NCBI GenBank assembly: GCA_019115145.1
Contig: DXED01000048.1
Location: forward strand, 1-64,000
Direction of reading: 5' to 3'
DNA: 64,000 nt
DNA from: Claveliimonas intestinigallinarum
Lineage (GTDB): Bacteria; Bacillota; Clostridia; Lachnospirales; Lachnospiraceae
This document shows, in pieces, positions 25,167 to 34,252 of the stretch. Position 1 is the first letter of the stretch; every line of letters begins with the position of its first letter. The notes under the pieces were generated by a model. That model was not told the origin of the DNA and ran no database searches. It saw only the letters and a list, made by a program, of their open reading frames with translations. Position numbers and translations under genes: made by a program.

Positions 25167-26639
25167 ATGAGATACAACCGCGGATACCACGAGCCCTACA
25201 GGAGGGACAGGCTAGTTAACAAAAAAGAGAAAAAGAGAGTGCATTCTGTGGGCATTGCCATTGCCGGAATTCAGTTGATAATCTCGGTCCTTTTCCTTGC
25301 CCTTCTCTGGAGGGGCGGGCTGATCCCGGCTGCCTATATAGTGGCCCTGGGACTAGTCCTCCTGGTGTTGGAGGCCGTGACAATGGGCCTTCAGTTTGTA
25401 AAAGGCAGGATCCATCTGGCAGGAATCGTCTTGTCCCTGCTGATCAGCGCCGTCCTGGTGTTCGGCGCGGTCTACCTGTACAGGGCAGACCGCCTGCTGG
25501 CGGACGTGGGGGGAGCGGACTACAAGACGGACAATATGGTGGTCGTGGTCAAAAAGGATGACCCGGCCCAGCTCCTGGCGGACGCGAGAAATTACCGCTT
25601 TGGGACCCAGAGCGCGCTGGATCAGGAAAATACGTCCACAATGGTGGAGGATGTGAAGGACAATATCGGAAGAGAGCCTAATGTGACGGAGTATGGCTCA
25701 GTTTTGGAGATGGCCCAGGCCCTTCTGGACGGAAATGTCAACGCGCTGATCTACAACCAGGCCTTTGACGCGGTAATCGGGGAGAGCATCGAGGACTACT
25801 CAGACCAGGTGAGGGTGCTCTACCAGTACGGCATCAACACCCCCATTGAAAATGAGGAGGCGGATGTGAGGGAGCCCTTTAACATTTACATCAGCGGCAT
25901 TGATGTGTCCGGCGACATCTCCACAAACAGTCGGAGCGATGTGAACATCATCATGACTGTCAACCCGGAGACAAAGAAGATCCTTCTCACCACAACTCCC
26001 AGGGACTACTACCTCCAGCTGCCGGGCGTCTCGGGGGAGGCCCGGGACAAGCTGACCCACGCGGGCATTTATGGGGTGGACGTCTCCATGGCTACCCTGG
26101 AGAGCCTCTACGGGATAGACATCACCTACTATGCCAGGGTGAATTTTACCTCCCTCATCACCATCGTGGACGCCCTGGGAGGCATAGACGTGCAGTCAGA
26201 GTACGCCTTTGAGGCGAGGGGGTACCAGTTTGTCCAGGGGAGTAACCACCTGAACGGAGAGCAGGCCCTTGCCTTCTCCAGAGAGCGCTACAGCTTTGAG
26301 GACGGGGACAACCAGAGGGGCAGGAACCAGGAGGCAGTGCTGACAGCCATTCTCCAGAAGGCCATGTCGCCGGCTATCTTGCGGAATGCGGATCAGATCC
26401 TGGCGGGTGTGAGCCAGTCCGTGCAGACCAACATGACCCGGGAGGAGATGGCGGAGTTTATTCGTATGCAGATCGCAGACCCCTCCGGCTGGAGCATTGA
26501 GTCCGCCGCGGTCACAGGTACCGGGGACACACAGAGCTGTTTCTCATCGGGCAGTCAGCTCCTCTATGTCATGCAGCCGGATATGGCCTCAGTCAGCGCT
26601 ATCGCGGAAAAAATGCAGCAGGTGCTGGCAGGACAGTAG
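25167..26639 (+). CDS. LytR-CpsA-Psr (LCP) family cell-wall ligase-like protein
   Basis: A 490-residue membrane-anchored protein. Basic N-terminus, three membrane segments (about residues 27-110), then an extracellular part. Residues ~120-225 resemble a small binding-protein-like insert common in clostridial LCP proteins. The LCP domain follows: FNIYISGIDVSGD, SDVNIIMTVNPETKKILLTTTPRDYYLQLPG (with the conserved Arg), VDALGGIDV and FSRERYSFEDGDNQRGRNQ. The family attaches glycopolymers such as teichoic acids or capsule to peptidoglycan. A VanZ-like gene starts 13 bp after the stop. Confidence 0.92.
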   Translation: MRYNRGYHEPYRRDRLVNKKEKKRVHSVGIAIAGIQLIISVLFLALLWRGGLIPAAYIVALGLVLLVLEAVTMGLQFVKGRIHLAGIVLSLLISAVLVFGAVYLYRADRLLADVGGADYKTDNMVVVVKKDDPAQLLADARNYRFGTQSALDQENTSTMVEDVKDNIGREPNVTEYGSVLEMAQALLDGNVNALIYNQAFDAVIGESIEDYSDQVRVLYQYGINTPIENEEADVREPFNIYISGIDVSGDISTNSRSDVNIIMTVNPETKKILLTTTPRDYYLQLPGVSGEARDKLTHAGIYGVDVSMATLESLYGIDITYYARVNFTSLITIVDALGGIDVQSEYAFEARGYQFVQGSNHLNGEQALAFSRERYSFEDGDNQRGRNQEAVLTAILQKAMSPAILRNADQILAGVSQSVQTNMTREEMAEFIRMQIADPSGWSIESAAVTGTGDTQSCFSSGSQLLYVMQPDMASVSAIAEKMQQVLAGQ

Positions 26640-26652
26640 GATCGGAGAACAT

Positions 26653-27141
26653 ATGAAGAAAAATATATGGACGCTGGCAGTGCTCCTGTGGATGTGCCTT
26701 ACCTTTTGGTTCTCTGCAAAGACAGCCGATGAGTCTGCACACATGAGTCGGTCCGTGGGATATCTGGCGGGCGAGCTGTTTGTAGAGGACTTCCGGGAGT
26801 GGACGCCGCAGCAGCAGGACGCCTTTGCGGAGCGGATAGACCATTTTGTGCGAAAGAGCGCCCACGCCACGGAGTACGCAGTGCTGGGAATCCTCTTTGG
26901 AGGCATGTACGCCTCCTGGGGACTGTGGGGAAGAAAACATTTTCTCCTGGCAGCAGGCAGCGGAATTCTCTACGCGGCCACGGACGAGTTCCATCAGCTC
27001 TTTGTCCCGGGACGCAGCGGCCAGCTGTCGGATGTGCTGCTGGACAGCTGCGGAGTTCTGGCGGGGGCAGTTCTTTACATAGGTGCTGTGTGGCTTGTCA
27101 GGAGATGGAAAATCAGAAGGAAAAAAGAAAATATAATTTAA
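26653..27141 (+). CDS. VanZ family membrane protein
   Basis: A 162-residue protein starting at ATG 26653 after GGAG. Four hydrophobic segments with the VanZ signature: FSAKTADESAHMS, the KSAHATEYAVLGIL helix and the ATDEFHQLFVPGRSGQ loop. VanZ proteins give low-level teicoplanin resistance in enterococci, but most members have no known function in the envelope. Likely cotranscribed with the LCP gene. A terminator follows at 27165-27194. Confidence 0.9.
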   Translation: MKKNIWTLAVLLWMCLTFWFSAKTADESAHMSRSVGYLAGELFVEDFREWTPQQQDAFAERIDHFVRKSAHATEYAVLGILFGGMYASWGLWGRKHFLLAAGSGILYAATDEFHQLFVPGRSGQLSDVLLDSCGVLAGAVLYIGAVWLVRRWKIRRKKENII

Positions 27142-27164
27142 CGGAAGGGCAGACTACCCTTCGG

Positions 27165-27194
27165 ATGCCGTGTCTATGGACGCGGCATTTTTTT
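27165..27194 (+). terminator. terminator after vanZ-like gene
   Basis: 10-bp stem ATGCCGTGTC/GACGCGGCAT, loop TATG, then seven T. Confidence 0.92.
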
Positions 27195-27253
27195 GCCCGC
27201 AATTCTCAGGAAAAATCTTACATTTTGTTTTTATGTTTTTTACAAAAATACTG

Positions 27254-27281
27254 TTGACATCATAGTGTATTCGTATATAAT
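27254..27281 (+). promoter_or_regulatory. marR-ABC exporter promoter
   Basis: TTGACA (27254-27259), 16-bp spacer, TATAAT (27276-27281), 66 bp before the MarR gene. Confidence 0.85.
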
Positions 27282-27283
27282 AT

Positions 27284-27313
27284 ATTGTTAGTTCCCGAAT
27301 TGTTAGTAACCGA
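27284..27313 (+). promoter_or_regulatory. tandem 15-bp direct repeat, candidate MarR operator
   Basis: ATTGTTAGTTCCCGA (27284-27298) is followed at once by ATTGTTAGTAACCGA (27299-27313), 13 of 15 identical, just downstream of the -10 box. The small palindrome GTTAGTAAC lies within. Position and repetition fit an autoregulatory operator. Confidence 0.65.
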
Positions 27314-27347
27314 ACAACATAATATTTAATTAGGAAAGGATGGAGTC

Positions 27348-27839
27348 ATGGGGGAAGATGCAGGAAAGTGGATCAACCGTGTTTCCCATCAACTGAAGAG
27401 ACAGATGTCCTGCGAGGATCAGCAGCCCGGACAGGACGATCTCACCAACATGCAGAAACACATTCTGCATTTTATTTTGCTTGAAACCATGCACAGGGAT
27501 CTTTTCCAGAGAGATCTGGAAAAGGAGTTCAAGGTCCGCAGGTCCACGGCTACGGGAACCCTTCAGCTTCTGGAAAAAAAGGGCTATCTCTACCGGGAGC
27601 CGGTGAAGAAGGATGCCAGACTGAAGAGGATCGTGCCCACGGAGAAGGCCCTGAAGCTGCGGGGAAAGCTGCTGGCAAATATCCGCAGGAGAGAGGCGCA
27701 GATCAGAAAAGGCATTTCGGAGGAAGATATGAAGGTGTTTGTGCGCGTGCTGAAGCAGATATCCTCCAATCTGACCTGCGGAGAAAAGCAGAAGGAAACG
27801 GAACTAAGTATGGAAAGAAAGGGAGAGTCAGATGAATAG
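27348..27839 (+). CDS. MarR family transcriptional regulator
   Basis: A 163-residue winged-helix regulator: DLEKEFKVRRSTATGTLQLLEKKGYLYREPVKKDARLKRIVPTEKA is the MarR recognition helix and wing. Its stop overlaps the start of the ABC exporter gene by 8 bp, so it is translationally coupled. MarR-exporter operons usually respond to a toxic compound that is then pumped out. The tandem repeat at 27284-27313 is the likely operator. Confidence 0.93.
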   Translation: MGEDAGKWINRVSHQLKRQMSCEDQQPGQDDLTNMQKHILHFILLETMHRDLFQRDLEKEFKVRRSTATGTLQLLEKKGYLYREPVKKDARLKRIVPTEKALKLRGKLLANIRRREAQIRKGISEEDMKVFVRVLKQISSNLTCGEKQKETELSMERKGESDE

Positions 27840-29565
27840 GAAACTACTGAAATCTGTGCGGGAGTACAAGAAGCAGGCGTTCCTGGCACCTGTTCTGGTG
27901 ACGCTGGAGGTGCTGCTGGAAGTGCTGATCCCGCTTCTGATGGCAAACATCATTGACATCGGAATTATGGAAGGAGACATGGATTACATTATAAAGATGG
28001 GCATCGTCCTTGTCATCATGGCTATGCTGTCGCTGGCCTTTGGCGCCAAGGCGGGGCAGGTGGCTGCCGTCGCGGCTGCCGGATATGCCAAGAACCTGCG
28101 GCACGACATCTTTTATAAGATCCAGGAATTTTCATTTGGAAATATTGATCATTTTTCAACGTCCAGCCTTGTGACCAGGCTGACGACAGATATCACCAAC
28201 GTGCAGATGGCATTCATGTTCACTATCCGTATGCTGGCAAGAGCGCCTATCATGGTGGTGCTGTCCTGGATCATGACCGCCACCATCAGCCTGAAGATCG
28301 CGTTCCTCATGCTGGTCACAATCCCTATCCTGGGCGGCGTTCTGATGCTGATCGCCAAAAAGGCACATCCGCATTTCATCCAGGTGTTCGACGAGTACGA
28401 TGTGCTGAACAATACTGTGCAGGAGAACGTGAACGCGGCCAGGGTGGTGAAGGCCTACGTCCGTGAGGACCACGAGAATGGCAAATTCCACAAGATATCA
28501 CAGAAGGTATTTGAGCTGTTTACCAAGGCGGAGATGCTGGTGGCCTGGAACTCACCGGTCATGAACTTTGTCATGTACACGGTGGTTCTCCTCATCGTCC
28601 TCATCGGCGGAAAGGATATTGTCCTCGGGACTATGATGACTGGCGAGCTGACAAGTATCATGGTATACGCCATGCAGATCCTCATGTCCCTCATGATGGT
28701 ATCCTTTGTCTTTGTCATGATCATGATCGCCGAGGCGTCCTCTGACCGTATCAAGGAGGTGCTGGAGGAAGTGCCGGAGATGGTGGACGGGGAGGATGCC
28801 CTGACAGAGGTGGCAAACGGAGATATCGACTTTGAACACGTAGATTTCAGCTACGCAGGCGAGGACGGCAACCTGTCCCTGAAGGATGTGAACCTTCATA
28901 TTAAGAGCGGACAGATCGTGGGCATCATCGGCGGAACCGGAAGCGCCAAGTCCACGCTGGTGCAGCTCATCCCCCGTCTCTACGACGTAACCCGGGGCTG
29001 TGTGAAGGTGGGCGGCCAGGATGTGCGCAAGTATAATCTGGAGAAGCTCCGTGACCAGGTGTCCATGGTGCTCCAGAAAAATGTCCTCTTTACAGGAAGT
29101 ATTTACGAAAATATCCGCTGGGGCGATGAGAAGGCCTCCAATGAAGAGGTGAGAAGAGTGTGCCGTCTGGCCCAGGCGGACGGATTTATCAGCGAGTTCC
29201 CGGCAGGCTACAACACCATGATCGTGGAGGGCGGAAACAACGTGTCCGGCGGACAGAAGCAGAGACTGTGTATCGCCAGAGCCCTCCTCAAGAAGCCCAA
29301 GATCCTGATCCTGGACGATTCCACAAGCGCTGTGGACACAAGGACAGACGCCCTGATCCGCAAGGCCTTCCGGGAGGAGATCCCGGACACGACGAAGATC
29401 ATTATTGCCCAGAGGATTTCCTCCGTGGAGGATGCGGATGTGATCATCGTTATGGACAACGGTCAGATCAACGGCATCGGAACATCCGAGGAGCTTCTGA
29501 AGACAAACGAAATTTACCGCGAGGTATACGAATCACAGGTGAAAGGAGGAACGGAAAATGAGTAA
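27832..29565 (+). CDS. ABC exporter, half-transporter 1 (degenerate ATPase site)
   Basis: A 577-residue half exporter: six membrane helices (residues ~15-310) and a C-terminal ATPase. Walker A is GGTGSAKST and the signature is VSGGQKQR. Walker B reads ILILDDS, with Asp in place of the catalytic Glu. That is the hallmark of the degenerate half in heterodimeric exporters such as TM287/288 and BmrCD. Its partner is the next gene, whose Walker B is canonical. The start overlaps marR and the end overlaps the partner by 8 bp. Drug or lipid export is likely; the substrate is unknown. Confidence 0.93.
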   Translation: MNRKLLKSVREYKKQAFLAPVLVTLEVLLEVLIPLLMANIIDIGIMEGDMDYIIKMGIVLVIMAMLSLAFGAKAGQVAAVAAAGYAKNLRHDIFYKIQEFSFGNIDHFSTSSLVTRLTTDITNVQMAFMFTIRMLARAPIMVVLSWIMTATISLKIAFLMLVTIPILGGVLMLIAKKAHPHFIQVFDEYDVLNNTVQENVNAARVVKAYVREDHENGKFHKISQKVFELFTKAEMLVAWNSPVMNFVMYTVVLLIVLIGGKDIVLGTMMTGELTSIMVYAMQILMSLMMVSFVFVMIMIAEASSDRIKEVLEEVPEMVDGEDALTEVANGDIDFEHVDFSYAGEDGNLSLKDVNLHIKSGQIVGIIGGTGSAKSTLVQLIPRLYDVTRGCVKVGGQDVRKYNLEKLRDQVSMVLQKNVLFTGSIYENIRWGDEKASNEEVRRVCRLAQADGFISEFPAGYNTMIVEGGNNVSGGQKQRLCIARALLKKPKILILDDSTSAVDTRTDALIRKAFREEIPDTTKIIIAQRISSVEDADVIIVMDNGQINGIGTSEELLKTNEIYREVYESQVKGGTENE

Positions 29566-31488
29566 CAGCGCAAACACCAACGCGGGCAGCGGCGCCGGAA
29601 ACGGAAGAGGCGGTAAGCCCACAGTTACAAAGAATACACTGAAGACAGCAAAGAGACTCCTGGGCTATGTGACGAGCACCTACAAGGTTCAGTTTGTGCT
29701 GGTGCTGTTCTGCATTTTGATCAGCTCCATTGCCAGCATCTCAGTCTCCTTGTCTCTGCGCTATCTGCTGGATGACTTTATCATCCCGCTGATCGGCCAC
29801 AAGGATCCGGATTTCTCTGAGCTCTATATGGCCCTCACTGTGCTGGCCTGCATTTTTGCACTGGGCGTGGTGGCTACCTTCCTCTACACGAGGACGATGG
29901 TGGTCATTGGACAGGGCGTGCTCAAGAGAGTCAGGGATGAGATGTTTGAGCATATGCAGACTCTGCCGATCCGCTATTTTGACCAGAATACAAACGGCTC
30001 GATCATGAGCCTTTACACGAACGACACGGACACTCTGAGGCAGATGATCAACCAGTCTATCCCTCAGGTGCCATGTCAGCGCTGATGCTCATTGTCACCT
30101 TTATCGCCATGCTGGTGCTGAGCCCCATTCTGACGCTGCTGGCCATTGTGGTCATCCTTCTGATGATCGCCGTGTCCCGCTTCATCGGCGGCAACAGCGG
30201 CAAATATTTTGTCCGGCAGCAGCTGGACCTGGCAAACATCACCGGCTTTGTGGAGGAGCGGATGAACGGCCAGAGAGTGGTCAAGGTGTTCAACCACGAA
30301 AGGAAATCCGAGGAGGAGTTTGACGCACTGAACGAGAAGCTCTTCGAGAGCGCGTCAAACGCCCACACCTTTGCCAGTATCATGGGCCCCATCATCGGAA
30401 ACATCGGCAATCTCCAGTTCGTGCTGACGGCAGTTCTGGGCGGCTTCCTCTCCGTCATGGGCATCGGCAACATCACCCTGGGCGTCATGGCTTCTTACCT
30501 GCAGTTCACAAAGAGCTTTACCCAGCCCTTCATGCAGGTGGCCCAGCAGTTCAACTCCATCATCATGGCTCTGGCAGGAGCGGAGCGTATCTTCAACATG
30601 ATGGATGAGGCACCGGAGGTGGACGAAGGCTACGTGACCCTGGTCAATGCCAGAAAGAAGGCGGACGGCACTATTGAGGAGTGCAGGGAGCGCACCGGCA
30701 TGTGGGCGTGGAAGCATCCCCACCAGGCGGACGGCACTGTCACCTACACGGAGCTGAAGGGAGACGTGCGGTTCTTTGATATGTCCTTTGGCTACGAGCC
30801 GGATCATATGGTGCTCCATGACCTGACCCTCTACGCGAAGCCGGGACAGAAGCTGGCCTTTGTGGGATCCACAGGAGCCGGAAAGACCACCATCACCAAC
30901 CTGATCAACCGGTTCTACGACGTGCAGGACGGCAAGATCCGTTACGACGGCATCAACATCAACAAGATCAAAAAGGCGGACCTGCGCCACTCCCTCGGCA
31001 TTGTGCTCCAGGATACCCACCTGTTCACAGGCACCATCATGGACAACATCCGTTATGGAAAGCTGGACGCCACAGATGAGGAAGTATATAACGCGGCGAA
31101 GCTGGCCCATGCGGACGGATTTATCCGCATGCTGCCTCACGGCTATGACACCATGCTCACCAGCGACGGGGAGGAGCTTTCCCAGGGACAGCGGCAGCTC
31201 CTTGCCATTGCCCGGGCAGCCGTGGCTGACCCGCCGGTGCTGATCCTGGATGAGGCGACCTCCAGCATCGACACAAGAACTGAGAGTATCGTGCAGAAGG
31301 GTATGGATAACCTGATGAAGGGGCGCACCGTGTTTGTCATTGCCCACAGGCTCTCCACCATCCGCAACAGCGATGCTATCATGGTGCTGGAGCACGGCCG
31401 CATCATCGAGCGGGGTACCCACGAGGACCTGCTGGCCCAGAAGGGTACTTACTATCAGCTGTATACAGGGAAGCTGGAGCTGTCGTAG
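29558..31488 (+). pseudogene. ABC exporter, half-transporter 2, interrupted by a one-base frameshift
   Basis: The frame from 29558 stops at 30085, in ...NQSIPQVPCQR. The following frame from about 30073 continues the same protein (SALMLIVTFIAMLVLSPILTLL). Homologous exporters read straight through QSIPQ into this helix with matching spacing. Restoring one base near 30070-30073 (GTGCC|ATG) would give a single 643-residue protein. The ATPase part is normal: Walker A GSTGAGKTT, signature LSQGQRQ, Walker B VLILDEA with the catalytic Glu. As written the exporter lacks its catalytic half. A sequencing error, a recent mutation or programmed shifting are the options. No ribosome site precedes ATG 30073. 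Confidence 0.85.
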
Positions 31489-31524
31489 GGAAAGAGAAAT
31501 TTTATAAAAAGAAAAAGCTTATGG

Positions 31525-31584
31525 AAACTGCCAGAAATATGTGCTACTATATATGCAAAGTATTATATTTCTGGCAGTTTTTTT
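31525..31584 (+). terminator. terminator after the ABC exporter operon
   Basis: Perfect 16-bp stem AAACTGCCAGAAATAT (31525-31540) / ATATTTCTGGCAGTTT (31565-31580), 24-nt loop, seven T. Confidence 0.88.
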
Positions 31585-31641
31585 CTTTTGCGGCGTCTGC
31601 CGTGTCTGTAAGTCTGATAAGAAGATCTAAAAGAAACTACC

Positions 31642-32267
31642 ATGCTGTTCAGCGACAAGAAGGAGCTGCTGGGACTCTATAATGCGGTAAGCGGGAAACA
31701 GTATAAGGATCCCGGCTCTCCCTGTACGAGCACCAGTCCACCTACAGCCCCAAGCTTCCGCTGCGGATGCTTCTGTATCTGGCAGATCTGTATGCGGATC
31801 TGACGAAAAACGAAAATCTGTACGGAAGAAAAAAGATGATGCTGAACATCAACGCAGGCCATAATCCGGAGCTTATGAGGGCGTGCAAGACCCTGGCAGA
31901 TTATGCCCAGTATACGGCCCGCATAAGAAGGTATGCCGCGGAGATGCCCATAGAAGAGGCGGTAGGGCGAACGATCACGGAATGTATCCGGGAGGGGATC
32001 CTTGAGGATTTTTTGAGGAAATATCGAGCGGAGGCAAAGAGGATGAGTATATATGAGTATGATCAGGCAAGACATATAAGCCAGGAGAGAGAAGAGGCCT
32101 GGGAAGAGGGAAGACAAGAAGGTAGAGAGGAGGGAATACAGAAGGAAAGGCAGGAAGAAAAGCGGGCTATAGCTCTCAATCTTGTGAAAATGGGCATGAC
32201 AGCGGAACAGATTGCTCAGGCAGTGGAAGAAGAGCCTGCTGTGGTCGAGGAGTGGCTGAGGGTATGA
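31642..32267 (+). pseudogene. decayed Rpn/PD-(D/E)XK nuclease-transposase family gene
   Basis: The remnant starts as MLFSDKKELLGLYNAVSGKQYKDP (ATG 31642), then jumps frame at about 31713 into RLSLYEHQSTYSPKLPLRMLLYLADLYADLTKNENLYG. It then goes straight to MMLNINAGHNPELMRACKTLADYAQYTARIRRYA and a Glu-rich coiled tail (residues like EEGRQEGREEGIQKE). Family members common in Lachnospiraceae have a longer segment in both places, including the catalytic core around FVIFYNG. At least two internal deletions therefore removed the nuclease centre. The tail frame (from 31767) remains open to 32267 but is unlikely to be functional. Confidence 0.8.
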
Positions 32268-32336
32268 CGGTAAGCTCAGAAAAGCTGCCGGGAGCAGTCT
32301 GGCGGCGAGCAGCAGTCCTGGAAAGGGGTGAATGGT

Positions 32337-33143
32337 ATGAAAATCGCACAGATACAGTCACACGTGTACAGTGACAAAATGAAGAACCTGGAACAGCTGG
32401 ACAGACAGATGGAGGAGCTGGCCTGGCGGAAGCCGGACCTGGTCATGCTGGGGGAAATGTTTTGCTGTCCCTATGAGACAAAGCTGTTCCCCGTCTACGC
32501 GGAGCCGGAGGGCGGCCCTGTCTGGAGGGAGCTGAGCCGACTGGCCAAGGGATACGGCGTCTGCCTGGCGGCCGGGTCTGTGCCGGAGCGGGACGGAGAA
32601 GGCAGAGTCTACAACACAGCCTATGTGTTTGACCGGGCGGGCAGACAGATCGGAAAGCACCGGAAGGTCCACATGTTTGACATCCAGGTGGAGGGAGGAC
32701 AGCATTTTAAAGAGTCGGAGACGCTGACGCCGGGGGATAAGTGCACGGTATTTGACACAGAGTTCGGGAAGGTGGGGCTGTGCATCTGCTTTGACTTCCG
32801 GTTTCCGGAGCTTGCAAGGAAAATGGTCCTCGATGGAGCAAGGCTGATCCTTGTGCCGGCGGCCTTCAATATGACCACAGGTCCGGCGCACTGGGAGCTG
32901 ATGTTCCGGAGCCGGGCGGTGGACAACCAGTGCTTTGTGGCCGGAACCTCCTGTGCCCGGGACCGGGAGGCGGGCTACGTGGCCTGGGGGCATACACTCC
33001 TCGTCTCCCCCTGGGGCGATGTGATAGAGGAGATGGATGAGCGGGAGGGTGTGATGGTCCATGACATTGACCTCTCCTATGCGGACAAGGTGCGCGCAGA
33101 GCTGCCCCTTCTGTCCGCCAGGCGGGAGGAAGTATACCGCTGA
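32337..33143 (+). CDS. nitrilase-superfamily carbon-nitrogen hydrolase (omega-amidase-like)
   Basis: A 268-residue protein. ATG 32337 is chosen, with AAAGGGGTG upstream; an in-frame GTG at 32328 overlaps that site. The catalytic triad of the family is visible: Glu in MLGEMFCCP, Lys in GKHRKVHMFD and Cys in GLCICFDFRFPE. The RSRAVDNQCFVAGTSCA segment resembles Nit2/omega-amidase proteins that hydrolyse alpha-ketoglutaramate or related amides. Cytoplasmic, apparently monocistronic, ended by the terminator at 33214-33242. Confidence 0.9.
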   Translation: MKIAQIQSHVYSDKMKNLEQLDRQMEELAWRKPDLVMLGEMFCCPYETKLFPVYAEPEGGPVWRELSRLAKGYGVCLAAGSVPERDGEGRVYNTAYVFDRAGRQIGKHRKVHMFDIQVEGGQHFKESETLTPGDKCTVFDTEFGKVGLCICFDFRFPELARKMVLDGARLILVPAAFNMTTGPAHWELMFRSRAVDNQCFVAGTSCARDREAGYVAWGHTLLVSPWGDVIEEMDEREGVMVHDIDLSYADKVRAELPLLSARREEVYR

Positions 33144-33213
33144 ACAGGGTAGATGACATCAAACAGGAGTCAGTGAACGGGAGCAGTGAGCAGATAGTAA
33201 CGGACAGATGACG

Positions 33214-33242
33214 AGGGAGCCTGAGAGAGGGCTCCCTTTTTC
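33214..33242 (+). terminator. terminator after the amidase gene
   Basis: AGGGAGCC / GGCTCCCT stem, 8-nt loop, T run. Confidence 0.9.
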
Positions 33243-33251
33243 TTCGTGTAG

Positions 33252-33286
33252 AAATAATTTTCATTATTTGATTAAAAATGAAAATT
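33252..33286. promoter_or_regulatory. AT-rich inverted repeats upstream of the ECF operon (Fur-box-like)
   Basis: AAATAAT-TTTC-ATTATTT (33252-33269) is a 7-bp inverted repeat reminiscent of Fur-type boxes. It overlaps a longer repeat, AATTTTCAT...ATGAAAATT (33256-33286). A TATGAT at 33334-33339 could be a -10 box. Metal control is only a guess. Confidence 0.4.
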
Positions 33287-33402
33287 AACTTACATTTTAC
33301 GGTGCCGTGATCTTATATTTAACCTACTCTTGATATGATACACAGCGTAGAAGATGAGAAACAGTGATCATCAAAAAGAACGTTATCAGGAGGTAAGAAA
33401 AA

Positions 33403-34248
33403 ATGGCAAAGCGAGAGAATGCGACGCAGTCACAGAAGCTTATGGTGTTTGTGCTCACAATGTCCCTTTACGGACTGGCAACTTTATTTACAGAACTCAT
33501 CCCATCTATCCAGGTGGGCATCGTGGAATTTTCAGTGGAGTATTTCCTGTTCATCCCCCTGGTGCTGGCCATGCTGTTTGATCCTATGTCAGCAGCCCTT
33601 GGCGCAGCTACCGGCGAGCTTGTCTTCAGCGAGATCATGCTGGGACAGTTCGGAGGACTGGGAGAGCTGGAGAAATTCATCACAGTGACCATCGGCGTGT
33701 ACATTGCGGGGAGAATGGTGAGAGACCCCAGGAACCGGAAAATGGTGGGCATCGCGGCCATCAGCGGCGTCATCATCCAGCAGGTGCTGGGCATGATCGT
33801 GGACATCCTGAAGGTACAGTTTGCGGTGCAGGATTTTGAGGCGGTTCCGGGACTTCCCCAGAGCGTGTTCGCCACAGAGGGATTTGCCTGTCTCAACGAC
33901 GTGGTCTTCTCAGGCATCCTGTTCTGCATGCTCCCGACGCTGTTCCTTGTGCCCAGGCTTTACGGGAAGATCGAGCCTCTGATCGGCATGAGGCCCAGGA
34001 CAAAGGAGACGGCCCTGGGCGCAGTAAACGCGAAGGTAGTCCTCGGTTCGCTGGTGGCATTTGCCGTGGCTGTCTGTGCGGAGATGCTGGCAGAGAGCGG
34101 CATGTCCCTCATCGACTGGGAGGCGGACTGGGCCGGAAGCGGCACAGCGCTGGCAGCAGGCATGATCGTGGCGGCAGTGATAGCAATCGTTGTTCTGGCT
34201 GTCATGAAGAAAAGGGCAGAGTCCTCCAAAGCCACGCAGGGAGTGTAG
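33403..34248 (+). CDS. ECF transporter substrate-binding (S) component, substrate unknown
   Basis: A 281-residue membrane protein with about seven hydrophobic segments. The N-terminal half (MSLYGLATLFTELIPSIQVGIVEFSVEYFLFIPLVLAMLF, then AALGAATGELVFSE) has the S-component look. It is followed by a fused double ATPase and a T component, giving a complete dedicated ECF transporter in the order S-AA-T, as in ykoEDC-type operons. RBS CAGGAGG precedes the start. The substrate cannot be read from the sequence. A vitamin, a metal or a compound handled by the downstream phosphatase genes are possibilities. Confidence 0.8.
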   Translation: MAKRENATQSQKLMVFVLTMSLYGLATLFTELIPSIQVGIVEFSVEYFLFIPLVLAMLFDPMSAALGAATGELVFSEIMLGQFGGLGELEKFITVTIGVYIAGRMVRDPRNRKMVGIAAISGVIIQQVLGMIVDILKVQFAVQDFEAVPGLPQSVFATEGFACLNDVVFSGILFCMLPTLFLVPRLYGKIEPLIGMRPRTKETALGAVNAKVVLGSLVAFAVAVCAEMLAESGMSLIDWEADWAGSGTALAAGMIVAAVIAIVVLAVMKKRAESSKATQGV

Positions 34249-34252
34249 GGGC

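Noticed and set aside
33287..33402. Riboswitch in the leader of the ECF transporter operon
   Set aside because: No known vitamin riboswitch core (TPP, cobalamin, FMN) was recognised; only AT-rich inverted repeats lie upstream.
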